Shown here: piece after piece, positions 11,747 to 23,740 of the stretch
Position numbering within the stretch: position 1 is the stretch's first letter
Layout: each line of letters begins with the position of its first letter
Assembly: GCA_001051155.2 (NCBI GenBank)
Contig: JYIP02000006.1
Span: 4,030,001-4,094,000, forward strand
DNA from: Chrysoporthe austroafricana
Taxonomy: Eukaryota; Ascomycota; Sordariomycetes; Diaporthales; Cryphonectriaceae
Length of the DNA stretch: 64,000 bases
Direction of reading: 5' to 3'
The notes under the pieces: generated by a model
What the model was told of the DNA's origin: nothing
The model's input: the letters and a program-made list of their open reading frames with translations, nothing else
The model's database searches: none
Made by a program: the position numbers and the translations under genes

Positions 11747-11889
11747 TACCCCCTACCTAATTGGTCAAATATCTAAAGAAAAGGTAAAGCACTTTCCTAA
11801 TATTTCCTTAATAAATGCCCTTACTTTTTCTTAGGACTTTCTTTTATTAAATAATAATAATAATCCATTACAGAATAGCCGTTTAATAG

Positions 11890-12880
11890 CTGCTTCAGTC
11901 AAAAATGGATTATCAGGACGACTTTATTATCGTATTTGACAAGTCAGATAGCTTATCTAATATTCCTGCTGCTATTGCAATATCGCGTAACGAGCCTTTT
12001 CCTTCTCTTCCTATTATCCCTTATTATTCAGTTTCTGAAGATTATAATTAATCTAACTATAATATACCTGATACGGGCATATCGAATAAGTTAAATAAGA
12101 ATCCTATAACGCTTATTTTTAATATTATAAACAATATGCTTTTAATGGATAAAGATAATATATACTGCTTTAAGCAGTTTCGCGCTTAAAATGCTATTAA
12201 CGATTTAGCTAATGCTTTTTCTGCAGCTTTTTCTGGCCGAATAAGCGCGTATAATAATCTTGATTATATTTAATTTTATCTTTTTCGTTTTATAAAGCTT
12301 GAAATTAATAACCTTAATAGCTAGAATAATAATTAGCTTAATAGTAAGTATTTTTTCTTTTTATCGTATTATTCGTTTGATTATTTCTTAATTTAAATAG
12401 TTTTAATAATATTAATTTAGTTTTAAAGGAAGAAATGTATGAATTAGTTAAAAAGCAATTCGGTTAGCTATTTCAAGATATTTCGGATTTTCCCTTTAAG
12501 ACTTTTCATTATAATACCAATCTTCCTTTTCTTGCTCTATTAAATATTCGACTTTCTTTATTTATAGAACGGCTTATTTCAGAGCGGGGTAAATATAATA
12601 TTAGAATGCGGAAATATTTTGCCGAGTTACGGAATGCCCGTTTTGCTTTGAAAAGTGAATACGAAATAATAAACGAATATATTTAATATCGGACTTTTCC
12701 TAATCCAAACTTTAACGGATATATCCGATAATAAGCTTTTGCTAATTCAAGCTTTACTTTTTCGATAAATAAGCAGGAAAAGATTAATATTATTACTTAA
12801 AGAGCTTTTTCTATTCTTAAGAGAAATAAAACGATTTTTAAAATACTTATTTTAATATTTAAAAAGATTATTCTAATTAT
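11890..12880 (+). pseudogene. N-terminal part of an antisense ORF of the copia element (inferred)
   Basis: A frame opens at about 11905 (MDYQDDFIIVFDKSDS) and can be followed with TAA at Gln-like sites to about 12290. After at least one frame change it continues as ELVKKQFG, LISERGKYNIRMRKYFAEL and so on to about 12690. I do not recognise the product. It lies opposite to copia pol, just inside the 3' LTR. A second plus-strand frame of the same character lies at 49.43-50.24 kb, next to the end of copia pol. I infer they are two halves of one ORF. Confidence 0.45.
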
Positions 12881-13213
12881 CAAAATATTATTTAATAAAG
12901 CTGCTTTAGTTGCAACCGCTTTCCTAGCTCAGCGCTTTTATTTTTGGCTAAGCGCTTGCGCCTGCATGCATATCAAGCGCTTGCTAATCGCTTAGATACT
13001 TAAAGACCAATCACTCCTAGCCTTTATTCTAAATCCTTGCTTCACTCTTCTCTTTTCGTACACTCTTTATCTTCCTTACGCCTTCATAACTCTTTATCTC
13101 TGACCTCGTTATCATTCACCCTAATAGACCATTCCCGGAAAGCGCGACAGCGCGCTAGTTTCCGGTACCCTGCCTCCCCAAATATCCGAACCAATACAGC
13201 CGATACTGCCAAT

Positions 13214-15430
13214 ATGGACTTCTATAAGCAGAAGATCCAAGCATATACGGCTCAAGGCCCTACTAAACCTTATCGTAACAAGGCTGCTCAAAAAGCTATC
13301 GCTATTAAGCTCAAGGCATGGACAATATAAGCTCCTGATTTAAGGTTATACAGGACTTATACTAAATTATAACAAGTTTATACAGAGAATATACCGTAAC
13401 CCATTGCAAACCCTTGCCAAGTATAAAGCTTTTATTTTCAAGGCATATTTGCATTGGCAATTGAAAAGATCCCGTATCAAAAAGCGTTTAGCTATTAAGA
13501 CGTACTGGAAAGCGTTATTAATGCTATATAATGATCAGACATACCGCTAAATAAGTAACAATATGCTATTCGATATGAGAAATATAAGTTTGAGGAATAT
13601 CCCCTTATACTGTTTAAATATTTATATAATTCTAATGGATTCGATAAGATCTTAACCTCGAATTCTGCTTCGATATTTCAAAGAAAAATAAAGCCGAACT
13701 CTTTATCGAAAATCTTGATATCCTTCTATACCATTTATGGGTATACGATAACGGGACTATCCTATATAAGCAATTCCGTATACAAGTAGCCTCGATTCTT
13801 ATAATAGCTAGGGCAATATCGACGCGACCTAACGCTTTGATCGGCAATATGCTCTACAAGCATATCGAGTTTCAGATTTTCTTACCCAGCAAACCGAGAT
13901 TGCAGTCGCATATCGGGTTAATCCTAAATCTGGAATATATTAAAGCGAAAGCAGGGAATCGAATAATCTTTGGGTTCCATAAAAAGCAAATACTACTATA
14001 TAATCCTATTACGCATCTGCTAAGCCTAGCTCTTGCAAATAATGCTTTCTCTAATAATATCAAAAGTATAAGCAGCCTGTATCAGATAATAGTACCCTAG
14101 CATACTAATCGCATTCGTCTTCTCTGGAAACCGGAATAGCGCGACCGGCCGATCTTTCGGGATATCGAGACAATTGCATACGGTAAGGCAATCAGCGCAA
14201 CCAAGCCTCTGCTTTATCAAAAAGCAAGGCAGATTCTTCTACGCTTGGGAAAGGCGACAGGATATGCCAAAAGCTTCGAATTCTATAACTTCCGACAAGG
14301 CTCAAGCAGGATACTTAATAGTAAGATCTTATCTATACCTCTATCGATCTATAACGCTAATATAATTATAGAAGCTTTAACCCCGGAAAAGAGAAATAAA
14401 GCTATAAGCTACCGTACTAGCAACTCGAGTACTTTCCTGAACTATTATCTTCCCGACTTCATTAGTACCGACTATCAGAGCATTATTTTCGGAAGCGAGC
14501 TACAGAAAGACTTACTCTACCGTATAGGTCGCTTATATCGGCACAGTAACGCACTTAAAGAACTTATTCGAAAGCAAGCCGAAAAAGTCTATTCAGACCC
14601 CATGCTTATATCCTACCGAAAAGAATATACAGCCCGTCTAGCTGCAATCAAGAAGAAATACGGGACTCGGGCTCGAATAGCAAGCACGGAACTCGACCAG
14701 GAATACAGCCAATACAACAAGCTAATTATTGCAAAGACAGGCTAGCTGAAAAGAGAACGGCTTGCGCAAGCTATTAGAGATTTCCATAAGTCCGCACACT
14801 TTACAGAAATAGAACGTTAGCTCAGAGGACAAGACCCTTCGGTCAGCTTCTAGTCTCTCGTCGAATACGAGCTCCTAGAACGGCGCAGGGTTGCAGAGAT
14901 CTTTATTCACAAAAGCCAACAGATTTCCGAAATGAAACTGGACGAATAGCGGGTTAAGCTAATTAATGCATTAAAAAACCTTTGCATGCGCAAAGAAAGC
15001 GGCTGGCATACGAAAGCCAATGCCAAGTTCCCCCGGCCTTGCAAGCCTGAGCAAATAATCCCGTCTGCAATCCTTCCTTCTAATCCGAAACGCACCTCGC
15101 ACTTTTCAATACCGAACCACAAATTCTTCTATGCTTTCTGCAAATAGGGCAACCAAGCAGTCGGCTCTAGTTAGCAAAGGAAGGAATACCGGATTGACAG
15201 ACTAGCAAAGTACTGGGATAGCATCTACCGTACCATTTTCCATTCGACAAATTTCGATTGTCCTTACGAAAGCTGCTATGCTATTTTCGGCAAAGCACCC
15301 TTCTCGAAAGACTGGGCCCGGCTTAGTTTCAGCAACCATATATATATTATATATAGCATCCCACTTCCAGCTTTATAGAATCCAATAGCTAAATATAGCC
15401 GTATCTGAATCTTTGTACGCTAATTAGGAT
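13214..15430 (+). pseudogene. DUF3435 tyrosine recombinase (Starship captain-like), dead
   Basis: The N-terminal core-binding part is readable around 13390-13590 (IKTYWKALLMLYNDQTYR). The catalytic domain runs from 13690 (ELFIENLDILLYHLWVYD) through ISTRPNALI (first catalytic Arg region), the PITHLLSLALANNAF block and LLWKPE-RDRPIFRDIET. It continues with KATGYAKSFEFYNFRQGSS at about 14260-14310. This should be YD-x-RRGSG, so the second Arg of the pair has become Gln. The MGHRG-type box reads SYRTS, so its His is Tyr. The YYLPDFI nucleophile region is present. A charged C-terminal region ends in Cys pairs resembling zinc fingers (FDCPYESCYAIFG, about 15250-15290). At least one frame shift and many stops are present. 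Confidence 0.82.
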
Positions 15431-15659
15431 ATGGAAATTTCCTAAACTTGAAGTAAAGCTATCCGGATTAATCGAAAGGATAAAGAGTTATAAGGGCAAG
15501 CGTAGAAAAAGGCATGGCAAGGGCGTTGGCTTTTGTAGCATTACATTCTGCCTCCAAAAGCTATACTTAACCAAATAGCTAGTTATATAGATTTCTTGAA
15601 ACTATTCTCTCCGTATCGTTTTAGATGCTTTCCATACAATATTTAACCAGTTAATAGAA

Positions 15660-16640
15660 TAAATCATAGCGGGAAGAAGGACTTACATTAGAGCCTTGAC
15701 CTGAAATATCTCCTCGTTCAAGCGATTAGATATACGATCGGCGCTTAGAAAGCCCCGATTTTTCAAATAAATCTTGCGTATCTCTATCATTACAGATATT
15801 ATGAATACTTCACTCGTATGCAAAGCAATCCGACCAGTAACAGAAAAAGAAATATAAAATCCTGCCTCTTCTAGGTTAGCCTGAAATAATGCCTCTATTA
15901 TAGGCCATAGGAACTCCTTAAATTTCTTATTAACCTGGTCCTACCAAACTCCGCTATCGTTAAAAGAATAGCAGAGCTCAGCGATCTCAAGAATACCGTC
16001 GGGTCGGAATGTCCGCTAAGCCTTTTCAATGAACTTATAGGGTAATAATTTGAGACTGCTAGTCCTAAAACAGCCGCAAAGCCCGTAAACCTGTATAAGG
16101 TCTTATATCTCGTCCTTTACTGGGATATGGCCATCTATCGGGGGCAATAGTATAATCCTAAGATTATTATATTATTTATTAAACGAATACTTATTATAAT
16201 AATCCATTGCGGTTACGATAGCTTTATAATTGAAAAAGGCAATATTATAGGCCCACGATAAGCTGCCGGTATTATAGCCGAAAATAGCTTTGCCCCCCAA
16301 GCCTTGCAAATACTTAGCGTAATTTGCGTCTAAGTCTAAGGGATATAAGCAGAATAGAAAGAGTAATGATTTCTTTGTCGCAATCCTTATAAGTACGAGC
16401 CTGGTCTCGAGAAGCAGCAATGCTTATATTAATCTTCTGGACGAGTCCGTCAAAATACTAGCCTGCAATGCTGGATAAATCCGAATAAAGTATAACCCGG
16501 TCGGTTTGCTCTTGAGATACTGAATTACGAATGCGAAAATCTAATAGATTTCCATTTTTCTGCGATATAATTAATCTAACCTCGAAAGTAGAAACCCAGG
16601 CCATTTGATATATATTATATAGTCTTTCTAATGCCATGCT
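15660..16640 (-). pseudogene. Unrecognised minus-strand gene relic
   Basis: From about 16640 the minus strand reads MALERLYNIYQMAWVS, then VSQEQTDRVILYSDL. Another frame continues as LGGKAIFGYNTGSLSWAYN and IVTAMDYYNKYS. Downstream it gives ELCYSFNDSGVW and LEEAGFYISFSVTGRIALH up to about 15700. Stops fall mainly at Gln or Trp sites, so a real decayed gene is likely. I cannot name the family. It is transcribed toward the captain. Confidence 0.4.
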
Positions 16641-16769
16641 AGTAATTGATTGCTCAGATAAAGTAAAGAAAGATTTCTCTAAAAGTATTAGAATTTATAT
16701 AAAGAAGATTGCAAGTTCTGGATTTTAAGGAGCAAATATATAAGATATTTATTTAAAGCATTTCTTTCC

Positions 16770-17026
16770 GCCCCTTAGCATGCCCTTTAGCACGCCCCTT
16801 AGCACGCCCCTTAGCATGCCCCTTAGCACGCCCTTTAGCACGCCCCTTAGCACGCCCCTTAGCACGCCCCTTAGCACGCCCCTTAACACGCCCCTTAGCA
16901 CGCCCTTTAGCACGCCCCTTAGCACGCCCCTTAGCACGCCCCTTAGCACGCCCCTTAGCACGCCCCTTAGCACGCCCTTTAGCACGCCCTTTAGCATGCC
17001 GCTTAGCACGCCCCTTAGTATGCCCT
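16770..17026. repeat. 12-bp minisatellite, unit CTTAGCACGCCC
   Basis: About 21 head-to-tail units with few variants (TTTAGCACGCCC, CTTAGCATGCCC, CTTAACACGCCC). Because 12 is a multiple of three, all frames stay open. The predicted Ser-Thr-Pro-Leu and Gly-Val-Leu-Arg peptides are therefore almost certainly by-products. The array has stayed GC-rich in an AT-rich neighbourhood. A related array lies at 45513-45890. Confidence 0.9.
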
Positions 17027-17119
17027 TCAATTCAAGTATTTATCTATAAAGTATTATACTTAATACTGGAAAATGTCTTTATAGCAATCAAGAGTTTTTG
17101 GATATAAGTTATTATAACT

Positions 17120-18420
17120 GATTTGCAAAGTTATACCCATAAGATTGCAGATATTACTGCAAATAGCATTGAAGCTGAATCTGTTTTTCTGCAGAACTAC
17201 TTTTTTCAGAGAGGCAGCTATAGCTGCGCCAGTAAACCTATCCTGCCTATCTTAACAGGCTTCTTTCCCGATAAAAACTTTGTTTTTAGTATATCAGTAG
17301 GCAATAAGTTCTTATTGCCTCCCCTGGATAATATCGGCCGACAATACTATTCCTTGAATTTCGAAAACTGCAAGTTAGTCTTCCGAAACTTAAACGGGTT
17401 CTATAATAATATAGGAATAGCAGTTATTCTGGATAGCGAGCCAATTCCATTTCTGCATAGCTACTATTGCATCTTATAGGATACAGATAGTGCTATCCGT
17501 CCTATCTCTTATATTTAGTTCCAATTCCCCTATTACCTTTCATTCAGCCTCCACTTTTCCTATAGCACTCTATCTGAAGCATACTTATTTCAAATGAGTA
17601 TAGATAGCCTAAAAAGATATATTAATATCGCGCTCCTGAAAAAGACTTCAGTTTATATAACAAAGTGCTAGCAAAAACTATCCACTTCTGACTTAGCATA
17701 TATAGCTAACTTTCAATATATATATTATCTAAAATCCCTGTAGCAAAGCTGCATCTAATATCTTCCAGTACGCTATTGTCCAGACTCATTTCGGAATATC
17801 GACTCCCAAACAACTCTTTATACTTTGGCCATATCAGAGCACTCTGGCAAATCTCGCCGATTACTTACAATTTACAGCCTCTAAATGCTTTGAAATCGCC
17901 CGGCAATGCCTTTCAGGCTTAGATTTCATTCATAAGCAAAGGTTTATTCACGCAAACCTTAAGCCTAGCGCAATTCTTGCTATGCGATAGGGCAAACGTA
18001 TCGATATCCGGCTTTGCGATATAGGGTTCCGGAATGATTTCTTCGTCTGGTTACCTTTCTCTATACCAGAATCTAAAGAAGGGTTAGATGGTATATAGCA
18101 AAGCGATATATAATCTCTTAATGCGGTAATCTTGTATATAAAAGCTGGCATTCCGTAGTTCGATAAGCAAAGTTACTATTAGCAAGTCCTAACCAGCCAA
18201 CTTCTGCTAGAGGAAACTGACAATATAATCCGGGTTCTAAGGGATAATATGCTACTACTAAATCCCAATAAATGGCATTATGCAAGGGAATGCCTGGAAT
18301 CGCTCTCTGCCGGAAGCATAGCGCCCTGTATAGCGGCAAATATGGACAGAAATAGGGAAAATGGAAAGGGGGAGAAAGATACAGAGAGGGAGGAAGAGTA
18401 AGATAAGCTAGCTTATTCTT
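17120..18420 (+). pseudogene. Protein kinase-like gene, RIP-decayed
   Basis: An open N-terminal part (17123-17479) of about 118 residues is followed by frames leading into a kinase C-lobe at about 17810-18350. There the sequence reads LADYLQFTASKCFEIARQCLSGLDFIHKQRFIHANLKPSAIL, followed by IDIRLCDIGF. These match the HRD-L-K-P-x-N and DFG boxes of eukaryotic protein kinases. However, HRD reads His-Ala-Asn (17949-17957) and DFG reads Asp-Ile-Gly, so the parent may itself have been a pseudokinase. The N-terminal part could be an FHA-like module (weak). It lies downstream of the captain in the same orientation. Confidence 0.55.
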
Positions 18421-19630
18421 AAGAGCTATTCAAGACTAGCATAATTAATAGCTTCTTTTTGTTTTCGTATAATTACAAAAGTTCGTTTTCCTGAAATATA
18501 AGCTTTTATAAAAAAAAGAAGGATTGCTGCTATATAGAGCGTTCGCCTTATAAACCAGAGCTTAACTAGTACAGAAAAAGGAAAAGAGTTCCGTTAACGA
18601 AATAACCTAATTTTGGTTCTAATTTCCTGGAAACCGGAAAAGAAAGAGCTATAAAATATAAAGATGCCTCGGCCTTTATGCATCCTTGCCCCGGCTGCTT
18701 ATCAGACTAATATAAACTCTAGTAACCCTACCTCTTGACCAAGCTTGTATATACTTACAACTTCCGTTATGCCGGAAATTATTATAGGTTTCTTATTCGG
18801 AATAATATAAGATATAATTGCTTATTAGCAAATAGGATTGGCATTTCTTGAACTTTGCTAAGACCCGTATCTGGATTACCCGGCAGGTTAGACTTGAACG
18901 ACCTTTAAAGCTCAATATAGCAATTCCCACTATAGATATTCCCATTCCATATTAAGTAGTAACAGAAATAAACCAGAGAAATTATAGAATACTTTTTCGG
19001 CAAGCGATTTTCGGGACGCTTGGGAATCTCGAGCCTATCTTTCGCACGCTATAGGAGAACGATAAAGCCGCAGTATAAGCATTGCTATGCCATAGCCGTA
19101 AGCAGGAGAGATAATAAAAATGCAATAACTGTAAGGAAAGCGGAAGGCCGTTCAATAGATGCGTTATACTTTTCAATGAATATAGAAACCGGTATTCTAA
19201 CTGCATTATTACCAAACGACGCAATTGCACTTATATAACAATCCAACCTTATAACTGGGATGATAATTACGTCCTATTACTATTGCCATAATATGAAAAC
19301 CTGCTAGCCCCGCGACGGGTATTCCGGTCGCATGCCCGATAGCAGCAAGATCCGCAAGCGCTAGCTTTTCAGCTGCAGCAATATCCGCAAGAAATAGAGT
19401 CTAGGACCGAGGATAACCCAATCGATCTTACCGGAAACGATTGACCTGGCTTCCCGGCACAAATATGGGGCAGATTCTGAAAGTAGAGGAACGGAAAACC
19501 GGAGCTCGAGGCTTAAAGACGCGAATCTGACTCGTAAAAAACGCTCAAGTTCATCTTTCTCTTAGGATCTTAACTGAAAAGGCCAAGTTTCTATGCCATC
19601 TTATATCGATTCATTCCTTAAAGCTTTAAG
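18420..19630 (+). other. Unrecognised decayed coding region
   Basis: Plus-strand frames can be followed in pieces. One, about 18850-19238, reads AKTRIWITRQVRLERPLKLN, then IPTIDIPIPY, then KHCYAIAVSRRDNKNAITV and IDALYFSMNIETGILTALL. Stops again sit at Gln-like sites. I do not recognise the family. It may be a separate cargo gene between the kinase-like and the MADS-like relics. Confidence 0.3.
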
Positions 19631-19647
19631 GCTTCTTACTTATTAGC

Positions 19648-19842
19648 ATGGATAGAGCTTTTTTCTTTTTCCGCCTTCGGATTTTTCGCAATAAAGCTTG
19701 GCAGCTTGCGCATTCCCAACCGGGAACTAATATCAGCATCTTTATCGAAAGCACAGGAGGATTGTATACGTTCCAGTCTTGTAAAGGCTGGCCTATTTAC
19801 CCTGAGGAAATCGACTATATCATTATCGAGCCATCCGGGTAA
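19648..19842 (+). pseudogene. MADS (SRF-type)-like fragment, copy 1
   Basis: A 64-residue open stretch reads FRNKAWQLAHSQPGTNISIF, then IESTGGLYTFQSCKGWPIYP and EEID. This recalls the degenerate MADS-type DNA-binding segment seen in many small fungal proteins: a basic helix, a hydrophobic strand of the VxLxI type, then YYT-x-xS-x4-WPPS. The N-terminal basic part is mostly missing. A second copy of the same pattern is at 20663. Dimerising DNA-binding regulators are the known role of the family. The assignment rests on pattern only. Confidence 0.4.
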
Positions 19843-20662
19843 CAGAAATTACCGAAATATGCTGCTTTTCAGTCCCGCTTGTTAATAAGCAAGATATATA
19901 GTTTCTTTCGCGCGGGCTTAGCATACAGGCCACTTTCTTCCGGCACCGAAAACCAGAGTCCACTTCTTGAGTACAGTATTGGCAAATTTGTATCAAATAG
20001 GCTTGAAAATTCATAAATCTATTTAATTTCCTTAAATTCAAAAAAAGAAGACCTGATCTGTATGCTGCGAGTCTGTAACTACATTTCTCTATCTCGTATT
20101 GGCATTATAGTACGAAAGGTCAAAGGAAGGTCTCGGGAAGATAAGAGGGAATGAAAAAGGGAAAAGAGGGGTTAAAATAAGCAATTAGTCTGCCTTTGCG
20201 CCTGATACTAAGCCACTTTTGCCCCGTTTTCACGTATACACTTTCCTATATAAGCACGGGAGCAAGTCTAGAACCTGGCAGGATTATGGAATATATACAG
20301 AATAATATAACTATAACTATTATATCAAACAATTTCAACCTATGCTTTATAACCAATTGCATTTTAAAAATGGAACTCATTCTTGAAAGCAAGAACGAGC
20401 TAAACCGTAAGTTCTGTTAGTCCAAATAGTCTTACCCGCCTTGGACCAAGTAGATCTCTTGCGGTACTGGTTACCGGCCGGCATATCCTGGATACCGAAA
20501 GCCGGCGTACTAGAATTCTAGAACGAAAAAGCAGAATTACAGAATTAGCATTTCCAAACCTGAATAGAAATAATAACAGAATCAATATAAAGAGTAAGGA
20601 AGGAAGACTATTTAAGCATTACAATTTATGCTCATACGTATTTTTGGATTGCTTCCGTTATA

Positions 20663-20863
20663 ATGAATAAGACCGATCCAGTTCAGAGCAAGGAGTCGAG
20701 ACGCCGTATAGAGAAATTCCGATATCGACAGCTCGGCCTTTTACAAAAAGCAGAGAAAATTCGAGCCGATTATAATGCCCAGGTCTACATTATTATCTAT
20801 AAAGCAAGCAAATTCTTTACATATATTTCATTAGCTAACTCAAACTGGCCGCTTCCGGCATAA
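20663..20863 (+). pseudogene. MADS (SRF-type)-like fragment, copy 2
   Basis: It reads MNKTDPVQSKESRRRIEKFR, then YRQLGLLQKAEKIRADYNAQ, then VYIIIYKASKFFTYISLANS and NWPLPA before a TAA. The order of a basic RRR-x-KFRYRQLGLLQKA helix, a VYIII strand and a FFTY-x-S-x5-WPLP tail matches the fungal MADS-like pattern better than copy 1. The frame continues for a few codons after the stop. It is not identical to copy 1, so this is a family rather than a recent duplication. Confidence 0.5.
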
Positions 20864-20989
20864 GAGATTATACGTATAACCTATAGTATATTGAAATAGC
20901 GCTAATATAATCCAGGCCAAGTATTACCCCTTGCCCCAAATGCTTATACCGGAGGATTTCAAACCCAAGATAACCGAGAAAAGCAAAAG

Positions 20990-22330
20990 GGATATTACTA
21001 AAACATTAAAGCAATCGATACCGGATGCTCAATAAAGCGACCGGCTGCGATTTCTGCAGCGCTCTATACAGCTTTATATACTTCTAGCATCGCGTTCGGT
21101 AATTCCTTATCGGACTGAGCTAAACTGAAATATCAGTAAAGGGTCTTGAACGTAATATTAGCAAAAACTCTCGTAAGTAAATAGAAGTTTGAATTCCTTA
21201 TAAAATTATTGAGAGATAAATTGAGTCTCTGGTTTTCCTTAATCAAACTCTGGATTCTGATTTCGGCTGCTATTAATTTCTGCTATGCTTGCTAAAGCTC
21301 GGCCTATGCACTATTGCTAGCACGCTCCCAGGCCTAATAATAGTTCTGGCTCTGAATAAGTAATAATCGAATAATATTGTAAAGTTCCAATTCGTAATTC
21401 AAAATCTTGTTCAAGTATTCCATCTAGGAAATAGCAATATTAGCTGCAGATATAGAAGAACGTATAGGGGGGGTTAATCCCTGAAGAATTGTACGGTAAA
21501 AGGCAAACATTATAAGAGGAGATCGGATAAATCTAGGTAGCTTAAAGCTATATTGACTGAGACAATAAAGAGAGGGCTGAAAATACTTGAGATGGAAGGT
21601 AAATTTAAGTGCTATTTAATTACATTTCCAGAAACGCCCGTATAGCCAGCTCTTAAACTCTTCCAAAGGATTTTATATTTCCAAGCTCGATATAACTATC
21701 GTCAGAACCATTATCGTAAACGCAATTAGCCACGGAAATCGATCTGATAATACGGCCCTACTAGTTACTATCGGATTGGAAGCATTCATAGATCGAAATG
21801 CCGGGCTAATAGATATATTTATGCTAGTAATTAAGCTGTTCTTAAAGCCTGAACCCCAGAGACCAGTAATCGACCAGGGCCCCGTACCAGATTGTATGCT
21901 TAATAGGAGGTTTTGCGAATTAGCAGTCGCAATAAACGCTATACTCGAGAAGTTGCTTGAATTAAAGGAGGCACAAGTGGTAATAATCTCCACAACTTCG
22001 ATAATTACAGTAGCGTAAATGACAGCTACCGGAACGCAACGCATCCACCCTTTCTGTACGTTAGTAATATCTCTGGTTTGGGCAGTACTATTGGATATAA
22101 TTGCGTAATTACATATCGAATAAAGCTGGCCTGCGCAGCAACTATTTTTGGTTAGCTTAATAGGCCAGTAGAGATTCCATAGCTACTTATAAGGCCACCC
22201 GTACGTTCCCATTGGGCGCTTGAATAGGGACGACAAATTTAGCAATCTGGACCGGTCCCGAGCAATTGTCAGGCTCGAAAAAATAGACAATAGGGAAGAA
22301 GTTTGGGTCCGCGAATAACAAGATAGCTTC
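20990..22330 (-). pseudogene. Unrecognised gene with hydrophobic segment and coiled coil
   Basis: On the minus strand a frame reads from about 22320 (NGNVRVAL-type segment). A hydrophobic stretch follows (FPWLIAFTIMVLTIVISSLE, about 21675-21740), then LEEFKSWLYGRFWKCN. A long helix then starts at about 21426 (MEYLNKILNYELELYNIIRL), with coiled-coil heptads to about 21200 (KLIAAEIRIQSLIKENQRLN). TAG and TAA replace Gln in the helix. I read it as one decayed membrane-anchored coiled-coil protein, but frames change at least once. No family is recognised. Confidence 0.35.
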
Positions 22331-22597
22331 ACACGCCTTATTACCAGGTTTCTCGATCCTAAACCTACAGCTTAATAAGCAAACGCGAAGAAGGTATAAG
22401 GTATCTTATTCGAACGATATTAATAACCCAGCCTCGAGCTGGAATAGAAACTAGGATAAGCAGATGCGTAAGATCGAGCTCGCTAAAGCCAATGCAATAT
22501 GCCTATAAATAATCGTAATCCACTTCATTCTTAGACCGGCAAGTAGGTTCGGGTATAAAGGCCAAAAAGTATTGCAGAAAACGATAAGGCGAAAGGG

Positions 22598-23180
22598 ATG
22601 CCAGATTTATTATGCCCTTGCTTAGAGAAAATCAAGAACCAAGTCCCTAAAACTAGTTCTCATTTCTCCAAGTTCCCGACTTCCTTTCCAAGCCTTCAAA
22701 AATATCTCTTTTCATACTTAGCGCGCCAATCCATCTTTATAATACCGACTACTCTACTTCACAGCAAGATCGATATAAGTTTTGCATATAAATACGACAA
22801 TATATCTTTAAGAGATATATTCGATTCGAACTTTACGCTGCCTATTATGCAGCCTGACTATATATCAGATCCAAAGTCAGTAACCTCAATTCCCCTTACG
22901 TTAATATCGAATTTAATATCCTTTAGCCATTTCGAGCGCTTATATCGCTGTCTTGAAAGTATGGAAAGGGAAATCTCCCGAATTAATTATTATAAGCGCC
23001 AGTTCGATAATATCGAATAGAAGATCTCGATCGAAAAGCGCTTGGTAGCTATTGAAGGCGACTTGACCCAAATAGAGAAGATACTTAGCTATCTTGCTAT
23101 AAAGTTAAAGAAATTCTCCGAGGAAATAACCGTACGGATTAGGCAGATAGAGGTTTTTCCAGACTAGGAAAAGCAAAGCT
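22598..23180 (+). pseudogene. Unrecognised ORF with coiled-coil C-terminus
   Basis: An open 140-codon frame (22598-23020) continues through TAG for about 50 more codons (KRLVAIEGDLTQIEKILSYL and AIKLKKFSEEI). The N-terminal half has no visible motif. The C-terminal half is helical and charged. No family is recognised. Confidence 0.35.
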
Positions 23181-23293
23181 AGAAGCCGTTTCCTGGGTTC
23201 TAGCATATATATTGATAAAGGTTATTTAACCTGCTCGTATCAGTCGATTCTCCTTTATATCTTGGCTAGCAATAGATACGCTTTATAATACAA

Positions 23294-23740
23294 AATGAAT
23301 ATAAATAAGCCGCTCCTATCAGTTCCTCTTACTTTATATACAAGGACATACTCATTCGAGACCTATGCGAAGCTCCTCGAAAAAGAGAATGAGCAGTTTC
23401 GCTTCCGCAACCAGCAATTGTAACTGCAAGTATGCAGCCTCGAAACTTGCATCGCAATCGATCGCGAGCGTATACTTGCTATTACCGGGCAGGATAACTG
23501 CGCCAAGCTAGAGCTCGAAAGGCGTAATCGGCTCGTAAGCGAAATAGCAGAGGCGATTATCTACCAATTTCGGCAGTACAAGCAGGCTATTGGTTCGAAA
23601 GCAGATAAAAGCATTATAATCTACTATTCCCCGGAAGGTTTGCCGATTTAGATTATATAATTAGATAAGCTAATGCGGACCTATTGTAATACCGTTCAGC
23701 CGGGACGGCGGGTCGTCTAACGGGCCAATTGAGTATTTGT
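23294..23740 (+). pseudogene. Unrecognised coiled-coil ORF
   Basis: A start at about 23294 (MNINKPLLSVPLTLYTRTYS) opens into a helical stretch (FETYAKLLEKENEQFRFRNQ). A TAA follows at a Gln-like site, then ETCIAIDRERILAITGQDNC and AKLELERRNRLVSEIAE. The C-terminal part reads YYSPEGLPI before further stops. It looks like a leucine-zipper-type coiled coil in a small cargo protein. The family is unknown. Confidence 0.3.

Noticed and set aside
16770..17026. CRISPR-like array
   Set aside because: Units are contiguous without spacers and the genome is fungal.
16749..17049. Ser-Thr-Pro-Leu and Gly-Val-Leu-Arg repeat proteins on both strands
   Set aside because: They arise only because a 12-bp repeat keeps all frames open. 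There is no unique sequence or start context.
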